Shown here: piece by piece, positions 1 to 5,253 of the stretch
Layout: every line of letters begins with the position of its first letter
Numbering within the stretch: position 1 is the stretch's first letter
Source: Methanomicrobiales archaeon
GTDB taxonomy: Archaea; Halobacteriota; Methanomicrobia; Methanomicrobiales; Methanospirillaceae
NCBI GenBank assembly: GCA_013415575.1
Contig: JAAEES010000075.1
Span: 1-5,896, forward strand
Length of the DNA stretch: 5,896 nucleotides
Direction of reading: 5' to 3'
The notes under the pieces: model-generated
Databases searched by the model: none
The model's input: the letters and a program-made list of their open reading frames with translations, nothing else
What the model was told of the DNA's origin: nothing
Position numbers and translations under genes: made by a program

Positions 1-550
1 CGAAGATACCGACCGGCAGAACAGGGAGCGGCCGGTCCCGGATTTCTCCCGGCTTGTAGCAGGACCGGTGGCGGTTGACCGGATAGTGGAAGACGGGGAT
101 ACCATTGAGCTAGGTGAAGACCTGACCCTCGAGGTCATCCATACACCGGGACACTCGCCGGGGTCGATATCGCTGCTCCTGCGGCCGGACATGGCCCTGT
201 TCTCCGGTGATGCCATTCCGGTCCCGGGAGATCTCCCCATCTACGATGACCCCCGTGCATCCCTGAATTCGATCGAGAGGCTGATGGCAATCGACGGAAT
301 TACGTCACTATATTCGTCCTGGGATGAACCGAAAGAGGGTGAGGAAGTCTCCAGGGCGATGGATGACGGATATGCCTGCATCCGGCAGGTTCACGAGGTG
401 GTGAAAGGGGTGCTGGCCGACCGTCCCGGGATCGACCCGGAAGAGCTTACCGGCAGGGTGGTACAGGAGCTCGGACTTTCGGCAGATATGGCAAATCCGA
501 TGGTGACCCGGTCCCTTCTGGCCCATGTCCGGGCCCTCGGAAACGAGTAA
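1..550 (+). CDS. MBL-fold metallo-hydrolase, C-terminal part (5' end outside window)
   Basis: The reading frame is open from base 2 and ends in TAA at 548-550, so about 182 C-terminal residues are visible and the true start lies upstream. A GTG at 68 is in frame, but coding sequence continues before it, so it is not the start. HTPGHSPGS (about 143-169) is the third metal-binding histidine segment of the metallo-beta-lactamase fold, and LFSGDAI (about 197-217) carries the bridging aspartate. The N-terminal HxHxDH motif must lie left of the window. The C-terminal tail of roughly 70 residues looks helical, like the small helical domain of many glyoxalase II-like MBL proteins. The substrate cannot be inferred. 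Oddly, the strand that usually ends in a Gly-His ligand reads SLYSSWDEP, so the last metal ligand may be absent or displaced. The next gene is on the same strand, 75 bases on, and appears to have its own promoter. Confidence 0.88.
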   Translation, partial: EDTDRQNRERPVPDFSRLVAGPVAVDRIVEDGDTIELGEDLTLEVIHTPGHSPGSISLLLRPDMALFSGDAIPVPGDLPIYDDPRASLNSIERLMAIDGITSLYSSWDEPKEGEEVSRAMDDGYACIRQVHEVVKGVLADRPGIDPEELTGRVVQELGLSADMANPMVTRSLLAHVRALGNE

Positions 551-567
551 ACGTGAATACCGGATCA

Positions 568-583
568 CCCGGTCATGACCGGG
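568..583. promoter_or_regulatory. 16-bp perfect palindrome, candidate operator
   Basis: CCCGGTCATGACCGGG reads identically on both strands. It lies between the stop of the MBL gene and the TATA-like element of the HD hydrolase gene, with 10 bases to CCTTTAT. That position suits a dimeric regulator overlapping the BRE/TATA region. As RNA it could form a 6-bp stem with a CATG loop, but no T-run follows, so it is a poor terminator. Its role is inference. Confidence 0.45.
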
Positions 584-593
584 AGTGGCGCAA

Positions 594-600
594 CCTTTAT
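594..600 (+). promoter_or_regulatory. TATA-like element for the HD hydrolase gene
   Basis: CCTTTAT lies 25 bases before the ATG at 626. This is the spacing expected if transcription starts at or next to the start codon, giving a leaderless mRNA. The same heptamer with the same 25-base gap precedes the flavodoxin gene. Confidence 0.5.
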
Positions 601-625
601 GCCGGGTGCACCCCAGGTAGTCGTG

Positions 626-1201
626 ATGATGGAACCCTGGCAGATCCATGCGGTCCACAAGGCCGCTGCTATCGCCGCACAAGCCCACGACGGGCAGTAC
701 CGTGCTGACAGAAAGACCCCGTACATCGCCCATCCCGCCAGGGTAGCCGGGCTGGTGGCAACCTTCGGGGGAGGGTACCGGGAGATCGTCGCTGCCTGGC
801 TCCACGATGTAATCGAGGAAGCCCCGCATGGCGAGACCACGGTGGCCTACGGCCTCTCCTCGCTGAAACTTCCCGGTGATGATGCTATCCTCATCTACCA
901 GATGATCACGGCCCTCACCAAAAACCAGTCCCTGTCGGATGATGAGCAGCTCCTTGATTCGCTGGACCGGATCCTGAAAGCCCCCCCGGGTGCGACATTA
1001 ATCAAGATCTGCGATCGCATGGACAATGTGCTCGACATGAGCAGTATGGACGGGGATCTCAGTCACTACATCCGCGGATGCGGGGTGGTGCTCACCCGGC
1101 TCTTCGGGCGGGCCATGGAGCACCGGTACGGGGACGCCCACGAGACGCTCCGGCTCTGTCTCGAGGTGCAGCTACCCCCGCAGGAGCAGCAACCGGGATA
1201 A
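626..1201 (+). CDS. Small HD hydrolase of RelA/SpoT-Mesh1 type
   Basis: This is a 191-residue protein consisting almost entirely of an HD phosphohydrolase domain, close to the size of Mesh1-type small alarmone hydrolases (about 180). In order: AxxAHDGQxR (residues 17-26), TPYIAHP (31-37), WLHDVIEEAP (58-67) and IKICDRMDNV (126-135). This is the arrangement of the RelA/SpoT hydrolase domain. The expected metal ligands H36, H60, D61 and D130 are present, as is the conserved Asn four residues after the last Asp (N134). No synthetase, TGS or ACT domain follows. The Glu-Asp catalytic pair of characterised ppGpp hydrolases reads Glu-Glu here (E64-E65). Members of the family hydrolyse the 3'-pyrophosphate of (p)ppGpp or dephosphorylate NADPH; the substrate here is unknown. 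The start at 626 (or ATG 629) is preferred because it sits 25 bases after CCTTTAT. An in-frame ATG at 575 falls inside the palindrome and would add 17 residues unlike the family. Confidence 0.82.
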   Translation: MMEPWQIHAVHKAAAIAAQAHDGQYRADRKTPYIAHPARVAGLVATFGGGYREIVAAWLHDVIEEAPHGETTVAYGLSSLKLPGDDAILIYQMITALTKNQSLSDDEQLLDSLDRILKAPPGATLIKICDRMDNVLDMSSMDGDLSHYIRGCGVVLTRLFGRAMEHRYGDAHETLRLCLEVQLPPQEQQPG

Positions 1202-1210
1202 TCTCTCTAG

Positions 1211-1220
1211 TTTTTTCTTC
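1211..1220 (+). terminator. T-run terminator of the HD hydrolase gene
   Basis: TTTTTTCTTC begins nine bases after the stop codon with no obvious hairpin, the usual form of an archaeal intrinsic terminator. The rest of the 132-base convergent gap up to 1333 holds no gene that I can see. Confidence 0.5.
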
Positions 1221-1314
1221 GACCCTCTGTGGTAAAGTTCTCCCGGAACAGGTACATCTTCGCCGGCCTGGTTTCTCTCTTCTCCATCACAGATACTGCC
1301 CCGGTTCTCTTGCG

Positions 1315-1320
1315 AAAAAA
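1315..1320 (-). terminator. T-run terminator of the flavodoxin gene
   Basis: Six consecutive A on the + strand give TTTTTT on the minus strand, 13 bases after the flavodoxin stop codon. It faces the T-run of the convergent HD gene. Confidence 0.45.
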
Positions 1321-1333
1321 TAGACAGGCCGGT

Positions 1334-1831
1334 TCACGATACCCGGATATCGCCATACCACGGACGGTTGATGATGGTCACCAGCCGGTTGAGATAGGTA
1401 TAGTCCGTGATCTGGCTCCCGTGGACCACCATCGACCCCTTTACCTGCAGGCCGCAGTCTTCCATTCGTCGGGAGAGGATCGCTGCCGCTCCGCCGGAGA
1501 CCAGGCAGCAGGTCACGAAGGCCACCCCAGCCTTCCCCTGGCAGTTCCGGAGCCGGTCGATGGCGCCGTTGATGACCGGGCTCGGGTGACCAGCCCAGAC
1601 CGGGGAGCCGGCCACGACGCAGTCGTACCCCGCCACATCAATCTCCCGGTGCTCGATCGGGTCTGGTGTACCCGAGATGGCTCTCCGGACACCGGTCACC
1701 GCCCGTGAAACGGTGGTGTAGGGGAAGGTGGAGGTTACCCGGATAAGGTCGGCCCCGGTCTGCCGGGCAAGATATTCGGCAACCGCCTGTGTATGGCCGG
1801 AATCGCTGTGGTAGATGATCACGGTACGCAT
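1334..1831 (-). CDS. Flavodoxin
   Basis: This is a 165-residue protein with the flavodoxin fold, a small cytoplasmic FMN-binding electron carrier or FMN-dependent oxidoreductase. MRTVIIYHSDSGHT (1-14) is the first beta strand and the phosphate-binding loop, in the S-x-S-G-x-T form. DCVVAGSPVWAGHPSPVING (70-89) is the second flavin-contacting loop, very like the GSPVWxGxPxP signature of flavodoxin-like proteins. FVTCCLVSGGAAAIL (105-119) fits the third loop. Length is normal for a single-domain flavodoxin (about 140-180). No other redox domain is fused, so the partner is unknown. It lies 56 bases downstream of the glycosylase gene on the same strand. ATG 1831 is chosen because the fold starts there and CCTTTAT lies exactly 25 bases upstream. 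An in-frame ATG at 1891, overlapping the glycosylase stop as ATGA, would add 20 residues; neither start has a clear Shine-Dalgarno site. Confidence 0.9.
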   Translation of the reverse strand: MRTVIIYHSDSGHTQAVAEYLARQTGADLIRVTSTFPYTTVSRAVTGVRRAISGTPDPIEHREIDVAGYDCVVAGSPVWAGHPSPVINGAIDRLRNCQGKAGVAFVTCCLVSGGAAAILSRRMEDCGLQVKGSMVVHGSQITDYTYLNRLVTIINRPWYGDIRVS

Positions 1832-1856
1832 GATTCCGTTGTTGGAGGTTGCGGGG

Positions 1857-1863
1857 ATAAAGG
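1857..1863 (-). promoter_or_regulatory. TATA-like element for the flavodoxin gene
   Basis: On the minus strand CCTTTAT ends 25 bases before the ATG at 1831, the same heptamer and spacing as at the HD hydrolase gene. It suggests a separate, leaderless flavodoxin transcript in addition to any read-through from the glycosylase gene. Confidence 0.45.
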
Positions 1864-1887
1864 TGATGGTTTTCCCCGGAAACGGGT

Positions 1888-2655
1888 TCATTTCTGGCAG
1901 GACGGGCAGAAGTAGGCATACCGTCCGGCAACCATCACCCGGCTGACGGGCTCTCCACAGCAGGGGCAACGCTCACCAGGGGACCGGTGGGGAATCAGCC
2001 AGTTCGCAGGATAACGGTCAAAATCGGCAGCACGGTCGACAGCTGTAGTGAGGACGTACACAATCGCGGCAGCGAGGAGAGACAGCCGGATCGGGTCAAG
2101 GTCATGCAGGGAACGGAGGGGCCGGATGCCTGCCTGGAAGAGGATTTCATCGGCGTAGATATTGCCGATCCCGGCGATCCGGTGCTGGTCCAGCAGGAAC
2201 ATCTTCACCCGCTGGTGCGACCCTGCGGTGATGGTGAGAAAGGTCTCCCGGGAAATGGTCAGGGCATCGGGGCCGAGTCTCCGTTCAACGATGAATGCCT
2301 TCCGGTCGGGGATCCATCGGAGCCGTCCGAACCGCCGGGAATCGGTAAATGCCAGCCGGGATCCGTCCGAAAAGGAGACCACCGCCCGGGTATATGGGGG
2401 ATCGGAATCATACCCCGTGATAAGGAGGAGGTCCCCGGTCATCCCGAAATGGAGTACCAGTGATGACCCGGAATCGAGATCAACGAAGAGGTACTTCCCG
2501 TGGCGTGAGGTGGCAGTTATCGTACGGTCGGAAAGCGGGGGAAGATGCTCCGGGTCAATGGTCGGTGCGAAGCCGGAGATTCCGGCAATGGTGCGGTTGA
2601 ACACCGTCCGGTCAAGATACCGGCGGATGGTCTCGACTTCGGGGAGCTCGGGCAT
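1888..2655 (-). CDS. mutM: Formamidopyrimidine-DNA glycosylase (Fpg/MutM type)
   Basis: This 255-residue base-excision repair enzyme removes oxidised purines such as 8-oxoguanine and FapyG and cleaves the strand as an AP lyase. PELPEVE at residues 2-8 supplies the catalytic N-terminal proline (P2) and glutamate (E3) exposed after Met removal. HGKYL (52-56) carries the conserved lysine K54, HFGMTG (69-74) the intercalating methionine M72, and DSRRFG (105-110) the Arg/Phe wedge typical of Fpg rather than Nei. The helix-two-turn-helix includes AGIGNIYADE (161-170). A zinc finger CPCCG...RYAYFCPSC (C230, C233, C250, C253) with R245 closes the protein. It is slightly shorter than E. coli Fpg (269); the segment before the zinc finger reads RYPANWLIPHR instead of the usual longer flexible loop. 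ATG 2655 is fixed by the need for P2 and has AGGA seven bases upstream. It is divergent from the DUF308 gene and upstream of the flavodoxin. Confidence 0.95.
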   Translation of the reverse strand: MPELPEVETIRRYLDRTVFNRTIAGISGFAPTIDPEHLPPLSDRTITATSRHGKYLFVDLDSGSSLVLHFGMTGDLLLITGYDSDPPYTRAVVSFSDGSRLAFTDSRRFGRLRWIPDRKAFIVERRLGPDALTISRETFLTITAGSHQRVKMFLLDQHRIAGIGNIYADEILFQAGIRPLRSLHDLDPIRLSLLAAAIVYVLTTAVDRAADFDRYPANWLIPHRSPGERCPCCGEPVSRVMVAGRYAYFCPSCQK

Positions 2656-2681
2656 AAACGCTTCCTGTGCTATTTGGCGGG

Positions 2682-2694
2682 AAAATTAAAAAAA
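2682..2694 (-). promoter_or_regulatory. A/T-rich TATA-like promoter element of the glycosylase gene
   Basis: The minus strand reads TTTTTTTAATTTT about 27-39 bases before the glycosylase ATG. This places a transcription start close to the AGGA site at 2663-2666. It is the only strongly A/T-rich stretch on this side of the 112-base divergent gap. The exact TATA register cannot be fixed by eye. Confidence 0.45.
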
Positions 2695-2720
2695 GATGGT
2701 AAATCCGGGATAAATGTTCA

Positions 2721-2735
2721 CGAAAGCTATAAATA
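2721..2735 (+). promoter_or_regulatory. BRE plus TATA box of the DUF308 gene
   Basis: CGAAAG (2721-2726) resembles a TFB recognition element, and TATAAATA (2728-2735) is a near-ideal archaeal TATA box. Transcription would start about 25 bases on, near 2757-2760, giving a leader of roughly ten bases. This is the best promoter match in the window. Confidence 0.7.
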
Positions 2736-2756
2736 GCAAAAATCGGACGTCTAAGT

Positions 2757-2761
2757 GAGGT
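2757..2761 (+). promoter_or_regulatory. Shine-Dalgarno site of the DUF308 gene
   Basis: GAGGT, followed by CATCCT and ATG at 2768, matches the anti-Shine-Dalgarno core of archaeal 16S rRNA with six bases of spacing. It fixes the start codon at 2768. Confidence 0.65.
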
Positions 2762-2767
2762 CATCCT

Positions 2768-3340
2768 ATGACTGAAGTCGTAATGTACAGAGAATCGATC
2801 TGCGATGTGAAGTGGGGAACCTTTGTCCTGCTCGGATTACTCGCCCTCATCTTCGGTATCGTGATCATGTTCTACCCTGGCATCACCACCGCAGTGCTGG
2901 TGATGCTGTTCGGGGTCCTGATTATCGTGCTCGCCTTCCTGGCGCTGATTATCGCATTGATGAGCCCCGGAACGTCCGGCCGCCCGACGCTGCTCCTGCT
3001 CGCTGCCATCCTGGGATTTATTGTCGGTGTCGGAGCAATCCTCGCCCCCCAGTTCTTTGCGGCGATCCTGGCCATCATCATCGCCGTGGTCCTGTTCGTG
3101 ATCGGTTTCATGAACATAATTATCGCCATGTCCGAGAAGACATTCCCCCACCGCTGGCTGCTCTTCATCATGGGGCTGCTCTCAGTCATCTTCGCCATCC
3201 TTATCATGGCCTACCCGCTCATGGGGGCTGTGGTCCTGTTTGGCTTCCTTCTCGGGGTCTACTTCGTCATCTACGGCATCCTCTCGATTGCCGCCGGCTT
3301 CTCGCTGCGGAGCATCAAGAACGAGTACTGCAAGGCCTGA
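2768..3340 (+). CDS. HdeD/DUF308 family membrane protein
   Basis: This is a 190-residue, very hydrophobic protein with six predicted membrane helices at about residues 17-36, 40-65, 73-93, 96-121, 129-149 and 152-178. It has a short polar N-terminus and the tail RSIKNEYCKA. The helices fall into three similar two-helix units. Each has a small-residue-rich first helix, a turn containing proline (FYPG 35-38, LAPQ 92-95, AYPL 148-151) and a second helix with a Gly in the middle. This is the organisation of the DUF308 family that includes E. coli HdeD, an inner-membrane protein linked to acid resistance. The molecular function of archaeal members is not established, and nothing here shows transport or catalysis. 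Start ATG 2768 is supported by GAGGT at 2757-2761 and the TATA box at 2728-2735. It is divergent from the glycosylase gene and convergent with the cardiolipin synthase gene, so it is probably transcribed alone. Confidence 0.85.
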   Translation: MTEVVMYRESICDVKWGTFVLLGLLALIFGIVIMFYPGITTAVLVMLFGVLIIVLAFLALIIALMSPGTSGRPTLLLLAAILGFIVGVGAILAPQFFAAILAIIIAVVLFVIGFMNIIIAMSEKTFPHRWLLFIMGLLSVIFAILIMAYPLMGAVVLFGFLLGVYFVIYGILSIAAGFSLRSIKNEYCKA

Positions 3341-3353
3341 TTTCCTCTAAATA

Positions 3354-3363
3354 TTCTTTTTTT
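3354..3363 (+). terminator. T-run terminator of the DUF308 gene
   Basis: TTCTTTTTTT begins 13 bases after the stop codon. A small CCCG-GAAA-CGGG stem-loop (3369-3380) follows rather than precedes it, so this is best read as an archaeal-type T-run terminator. Confidence 0.55.
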
Positions 3364-3631
3364 AATCACCCGGAAACGGGAGTCCTGTATTCAAAGGGAG
3401 AGGTTCCTGCACATATCATGCTCTCGTGATTTCCCCATCCGGATGATATTGTCAGACCAGGAGAGTATCGTGGCTCCTTCTGATACCCGGATTCCAGTCA
3501 GCGGAACATCAGGTTTCCCTGCGGGAGAAGATGAGGAATGCCGTGAAGAAGAGGTTGCGAGGTCTCGTCATGGGTCGCCTCCCTGGAAAGCAGAAAAATC
3601 CTGACATCATGAAAAGGGAGACCAGGGGTAG
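3364..3631. other. Convergent intergenic region, no gene recognised
   Basis: About 270 bases separate the DUF308 terminator from the stop of the convergent cardiolipin synthase gene. I see no RNA gene, repeat array or convincing coding frame; the short open frames here either have no recognisable protein signature or are shadows of the cardiolipin synthase gene. It holds a GNRA-loop hairpin CCCG-GAAA-CGGG (3369-3380). Minus-strand T-runs (TTTT at 3612-3615, TTTTT at 3594-3598) probably end the cardiolipin synthase transcript. Confidence 0.5.
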
Positions 3632-3638
3632 TCACCCC
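3594..3638 (-). terminator. Probable terminator region of the cardiolipin synthase gene
   Basis: A perfect 5-bp stem GGGGT-AGTC-ACCCC (3625-3638) overlaps the stop codon at 3632-3634. On the minus strand it is followed by two T-runs (3612-3615 and 3594-3598). The hairpin position within the stop codon makes its function uncertain; the T-runs alone could suffice. Confidence 0.35.
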
Positions 3639-5047
3639 AGAGGTGAGAAGAGCCGGGAGACCGACTCCCTGGCCTTGATCCACCGGGACCGGTTCCGGTA
3701 CGATTCCACGGTGATCTCGGTGCATTTCGGGAGGTCGTCCAGGAACGCCTGTCTCAGCTGCCCGCCATATTCCGGATCATAGAAGAACGAGCTGGCCTCA
3801 AAGTTCAGCCGGAAACTCCTGATATCGAAATTGGCACTCCCCACCGCGGCAGCAATCCCGTCCACTACGATGGTCTTGGCATGGATAAACCCGTTGTCAT
3901 AGGTATAGGCTTTCACCCCCGAATCAAGGAGATCCCCGATGAAGGAGAGCGTCGACCAGAACACGAACGGGTGATCGGGCTTGCAGGGGATCATGATGCG
4001 CACATCCACCCCGGAGAGAGCCGCAATCCGCAGAGCATCGGAGATGCTGTCGTCCGGGATGAAGTAGGGGGTCTGGATATAGAGCGATTCCTGTGCGGTC
4101 AGGATAAGCTTGACATACCCTTCCTTGATCTGGCTCCAGCGGGCGTCAGGGCCGCTCGCGACAGTCTGGAGCGGGCAGCTCCCCGCACCGGGAGTCACCG
4201 GGAAGTAGACCGGGTCATACGCCATCTTCTCTCCGGAGGCATAGTTCCAGTCCATGAAGAACCGGACCTGCAGGCCTGTCGCACCGGTTCCCTCAATTTT
4301 TATCGCTGCATCCCGCCAGTAGCCAAGCGGCCCTTTCCCCAGGTACTCCTCACCGATATTGTACCCGCCAATGAAACCGGTCGTTCCATCGATTACCGCC
4401 AACTTCCGGTGATTCCGGTAATTCATGGTGAAGATCCGCGGAAAGAAGACGGCATGCTTCCCGCCGGCCTGTTCAAACTCCTTCAGTTTCTTCTTTTTCA
4501 CCTTCATACCCAGGGCATCGGCGAGGAGCCGGACCTCGACCCCCTCGCGTGCCTTCTCTGTGAGGAGCTGGATGAGTTCCCGGGAGAGTGCATCATCGCG
4601 GATGATGTAGTACTCAAGGTGGATATGGTGCCGGGCTGCCCTGATGGCATCAAAGAGGGAGGTGAATTTGGCCGTGCCGTCGGTGAAAAGGGTGAGGGTG
4701 TTGTCGGCAGTAATGAACGCCCGGTTGCTCTCGAGGAGCATTTTGATGATGCTTAAGAACCGCTCGTATGTCGTATCCCGCGTAACACGCTCCAGCTCCG
4801 AGCGCTGAGCCACAACAATATCCTGGAGACGCTGGTCATCTTCCGCTTTCAAGGAGAAGATGCGCCGTTTCGTCCAGTCCTGACCGAGGAAAAGATAGAG
4901 TAATAGTCCGAGCCCCGGCAGGAGGAGGAGGACCAGGATCCACCCAACCGTCGAAGTGGGGTTTCTCCGCTGGTCGAAGATGATGGCAAAGACCAGGACG
5001 ATCTGGATCAGGAAGAAGATTTCCAGGAGGGAGAGGCCGAAAGCCAT
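3632..5047 (-). CDS. cls: Cardiolipin synthase, phospholipase D superfamily
   Basis: This is a 471-residue membrane enzyme of the usual length for bacterial-type cardiolipin synthases (about 480). Two N-terminal membrane helices (about residues 1-24 and 31-54) precede two phospholipase D catalytic domains. The first HKD motif is HRKLAVID (H213, K215, D220) followed by GFIGGYNIGEEY. The second is HAKTIVVD (H389, K391, D396) followed by VGSANFDIRSF. Both are intact, so the enzyme should be active. In bacteria it joins two phosphatidylglycerols. In methanogens, where lipids are archaeols, the likely reaction is two archaetidylglycerols to archaeal cardiolipin plus glycerol; an enzyme of this family from Methanospirillum hungatei has been shown to do this. 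ATG 5047 is preferred because GGTGATC (5051-5057) sits three bases upstream as a perfect Shine-Dalgarno match. A GTG at 5056 would add three residues but lies inside that site. It appears to be a single-gene transcript. Confidence 0.93.
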   Translation of the reverse strand: MAFGLSLLEIFFLIQIVLVFAIIFDQRRNPTSTVGWILVLLLLPGLGLLLYLFLGQDWTKRRIFSLKAEDDQRLQDIVVAQRSELERVTRDTTYERFLSIIKMLLESNRAFITADNTLTLFTDGTAKFTSLFDAIRAARHHIHLEYYIIRDDALSRELIQLLTEKAREGVEVRLLADALGMKVKKKKLKEFEQAGGKHAVFFPRIFTMNYRNHRKLAVIDGTTGFIGGYNIGEEYLGKGPLGYWRDAAIKIEGTGATGLQVRFFMDWNYASGEKMAYDPVYFPVTPGAGSCPLQTVASGPDARWSQIKEGYVKLILTAQESLYIQTPYFIPDDSISDALRIAALSGVDVRIMIPCKPDHPFVFWSTLSFIGDLLDSGVKAYTYDNGFIHAKTIVVDGIAAAVGSANFDIRSFRLNFEASSFFYDPEYGGQLRQAFLDDLPKCTEITVESYRNRSRWIKARESVSRLFSPLG

Positions 5048-5050
5048 GAT

Positions 5051-5057
5051 GATCACC
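5051..5057 (-). promoter_or_regulatory. Shine-Dalgarno site deciding the cls start
   Basis: GGTGATC on the minus strand is fully complementary to the conserved GATCACC of the archaeal 16S rRNA 3' end and is followed by ATC and the ATG at 5047. It argues against the in-frame GTG at 5056, which overlaps it. Confidence 0.6.
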
Positions 5058-5083
5058 AGTATGCCGTTGTAGGATGCGGGGGG

Positions 5084-5090
5084 TAATTAA
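5084..5090 (-). promoter_or_regulatory. TATA-like element of the cls gene
   Basis: TTAATTA on the minus strand lies in otherwise GC-rich sequence about 37 bases before the ATG at 5047. A start 22-26 bases downstream would give a short leader that just includes GGTGATC. Confidence 0.4.
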
Positions 5091-5253
5091 CGGTTCCCAG
5101 TAGTACTGCGTCCGGTACTGGTTCCTGCAGCGGAGCCGCCTTGCCAGCTAACCCCTGGACAGAATTGGAAGGGAACAAGATTTTGATTATCGCGGAGTCT
5201 GCCGCCGAAAATCCGGGATTCGGTTCTCCTTGAAAACCATTCCCGAAAGAGGG
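5091..5253. other. Intergenic region between DUF2703-like gene and cls
   Basis: This stretch has no recognisable coding frame and more stop codons and A/T patches than its neighbours. It contains an imperfect inverted repeat CCGAA...TTCGG (5205-5223) enclosing AATCCGGGATT. With minus-strand TTTT runs at 5208-5211 and 5234-5237, it could end transcription of the DUF2703-like gene. A second inverted pair, AGTAC...GTACT, lies near 5100-5118. Roles are speculative. Confidence 0.35.

Noticed and set aside
575..625. N-terminal extension of the HD hydrolase from ATG 575
   Set aside because: It starts inside the palindrome and spans the TATA-like element, has no Shine-Dalgarno site, and the extra 17 residues do not resemble the family.
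1010..1019. 10-bp palindrome TGCGATCGCA
   Set aside because: It lies within the HD hydrolase coding sequence at the conserved CDRM motif and is explained by the codons; palindromes of this length are expected by chance.
1987..2689. Two long plus-strand open frames opposite fpg
   Set aside because: They are antisense shadows of the glycosylase gene with no recognisable domain or promoter.
2812..3429. Overlapping plus-strand frame and minus-strand frames across the DUF308 gene
   Set aside because: Their composition (many His, Arg, Pro, or Asp and Gln) is typical of out-of-frame reading of a hydrophobic gene. The DUF308 frame has the promoter, Shine-Dalgarno site and membrane helices.
3498..3782. 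Small frames on both strands around the end of cls (75 and 83 codons)
   Set aside because: Both overlap the 3' end of cls, have no Shine-Dalgarno site or TATA element placed for them, and show no motif.
3881..4756. 291-codon plus-strand open frame
   Set aside because: It is entirely antisense to the cardiolipin synthase gene, whose two HKD motifs are unambiguous. The frame is open only because of the high GC content and has no protein signature.
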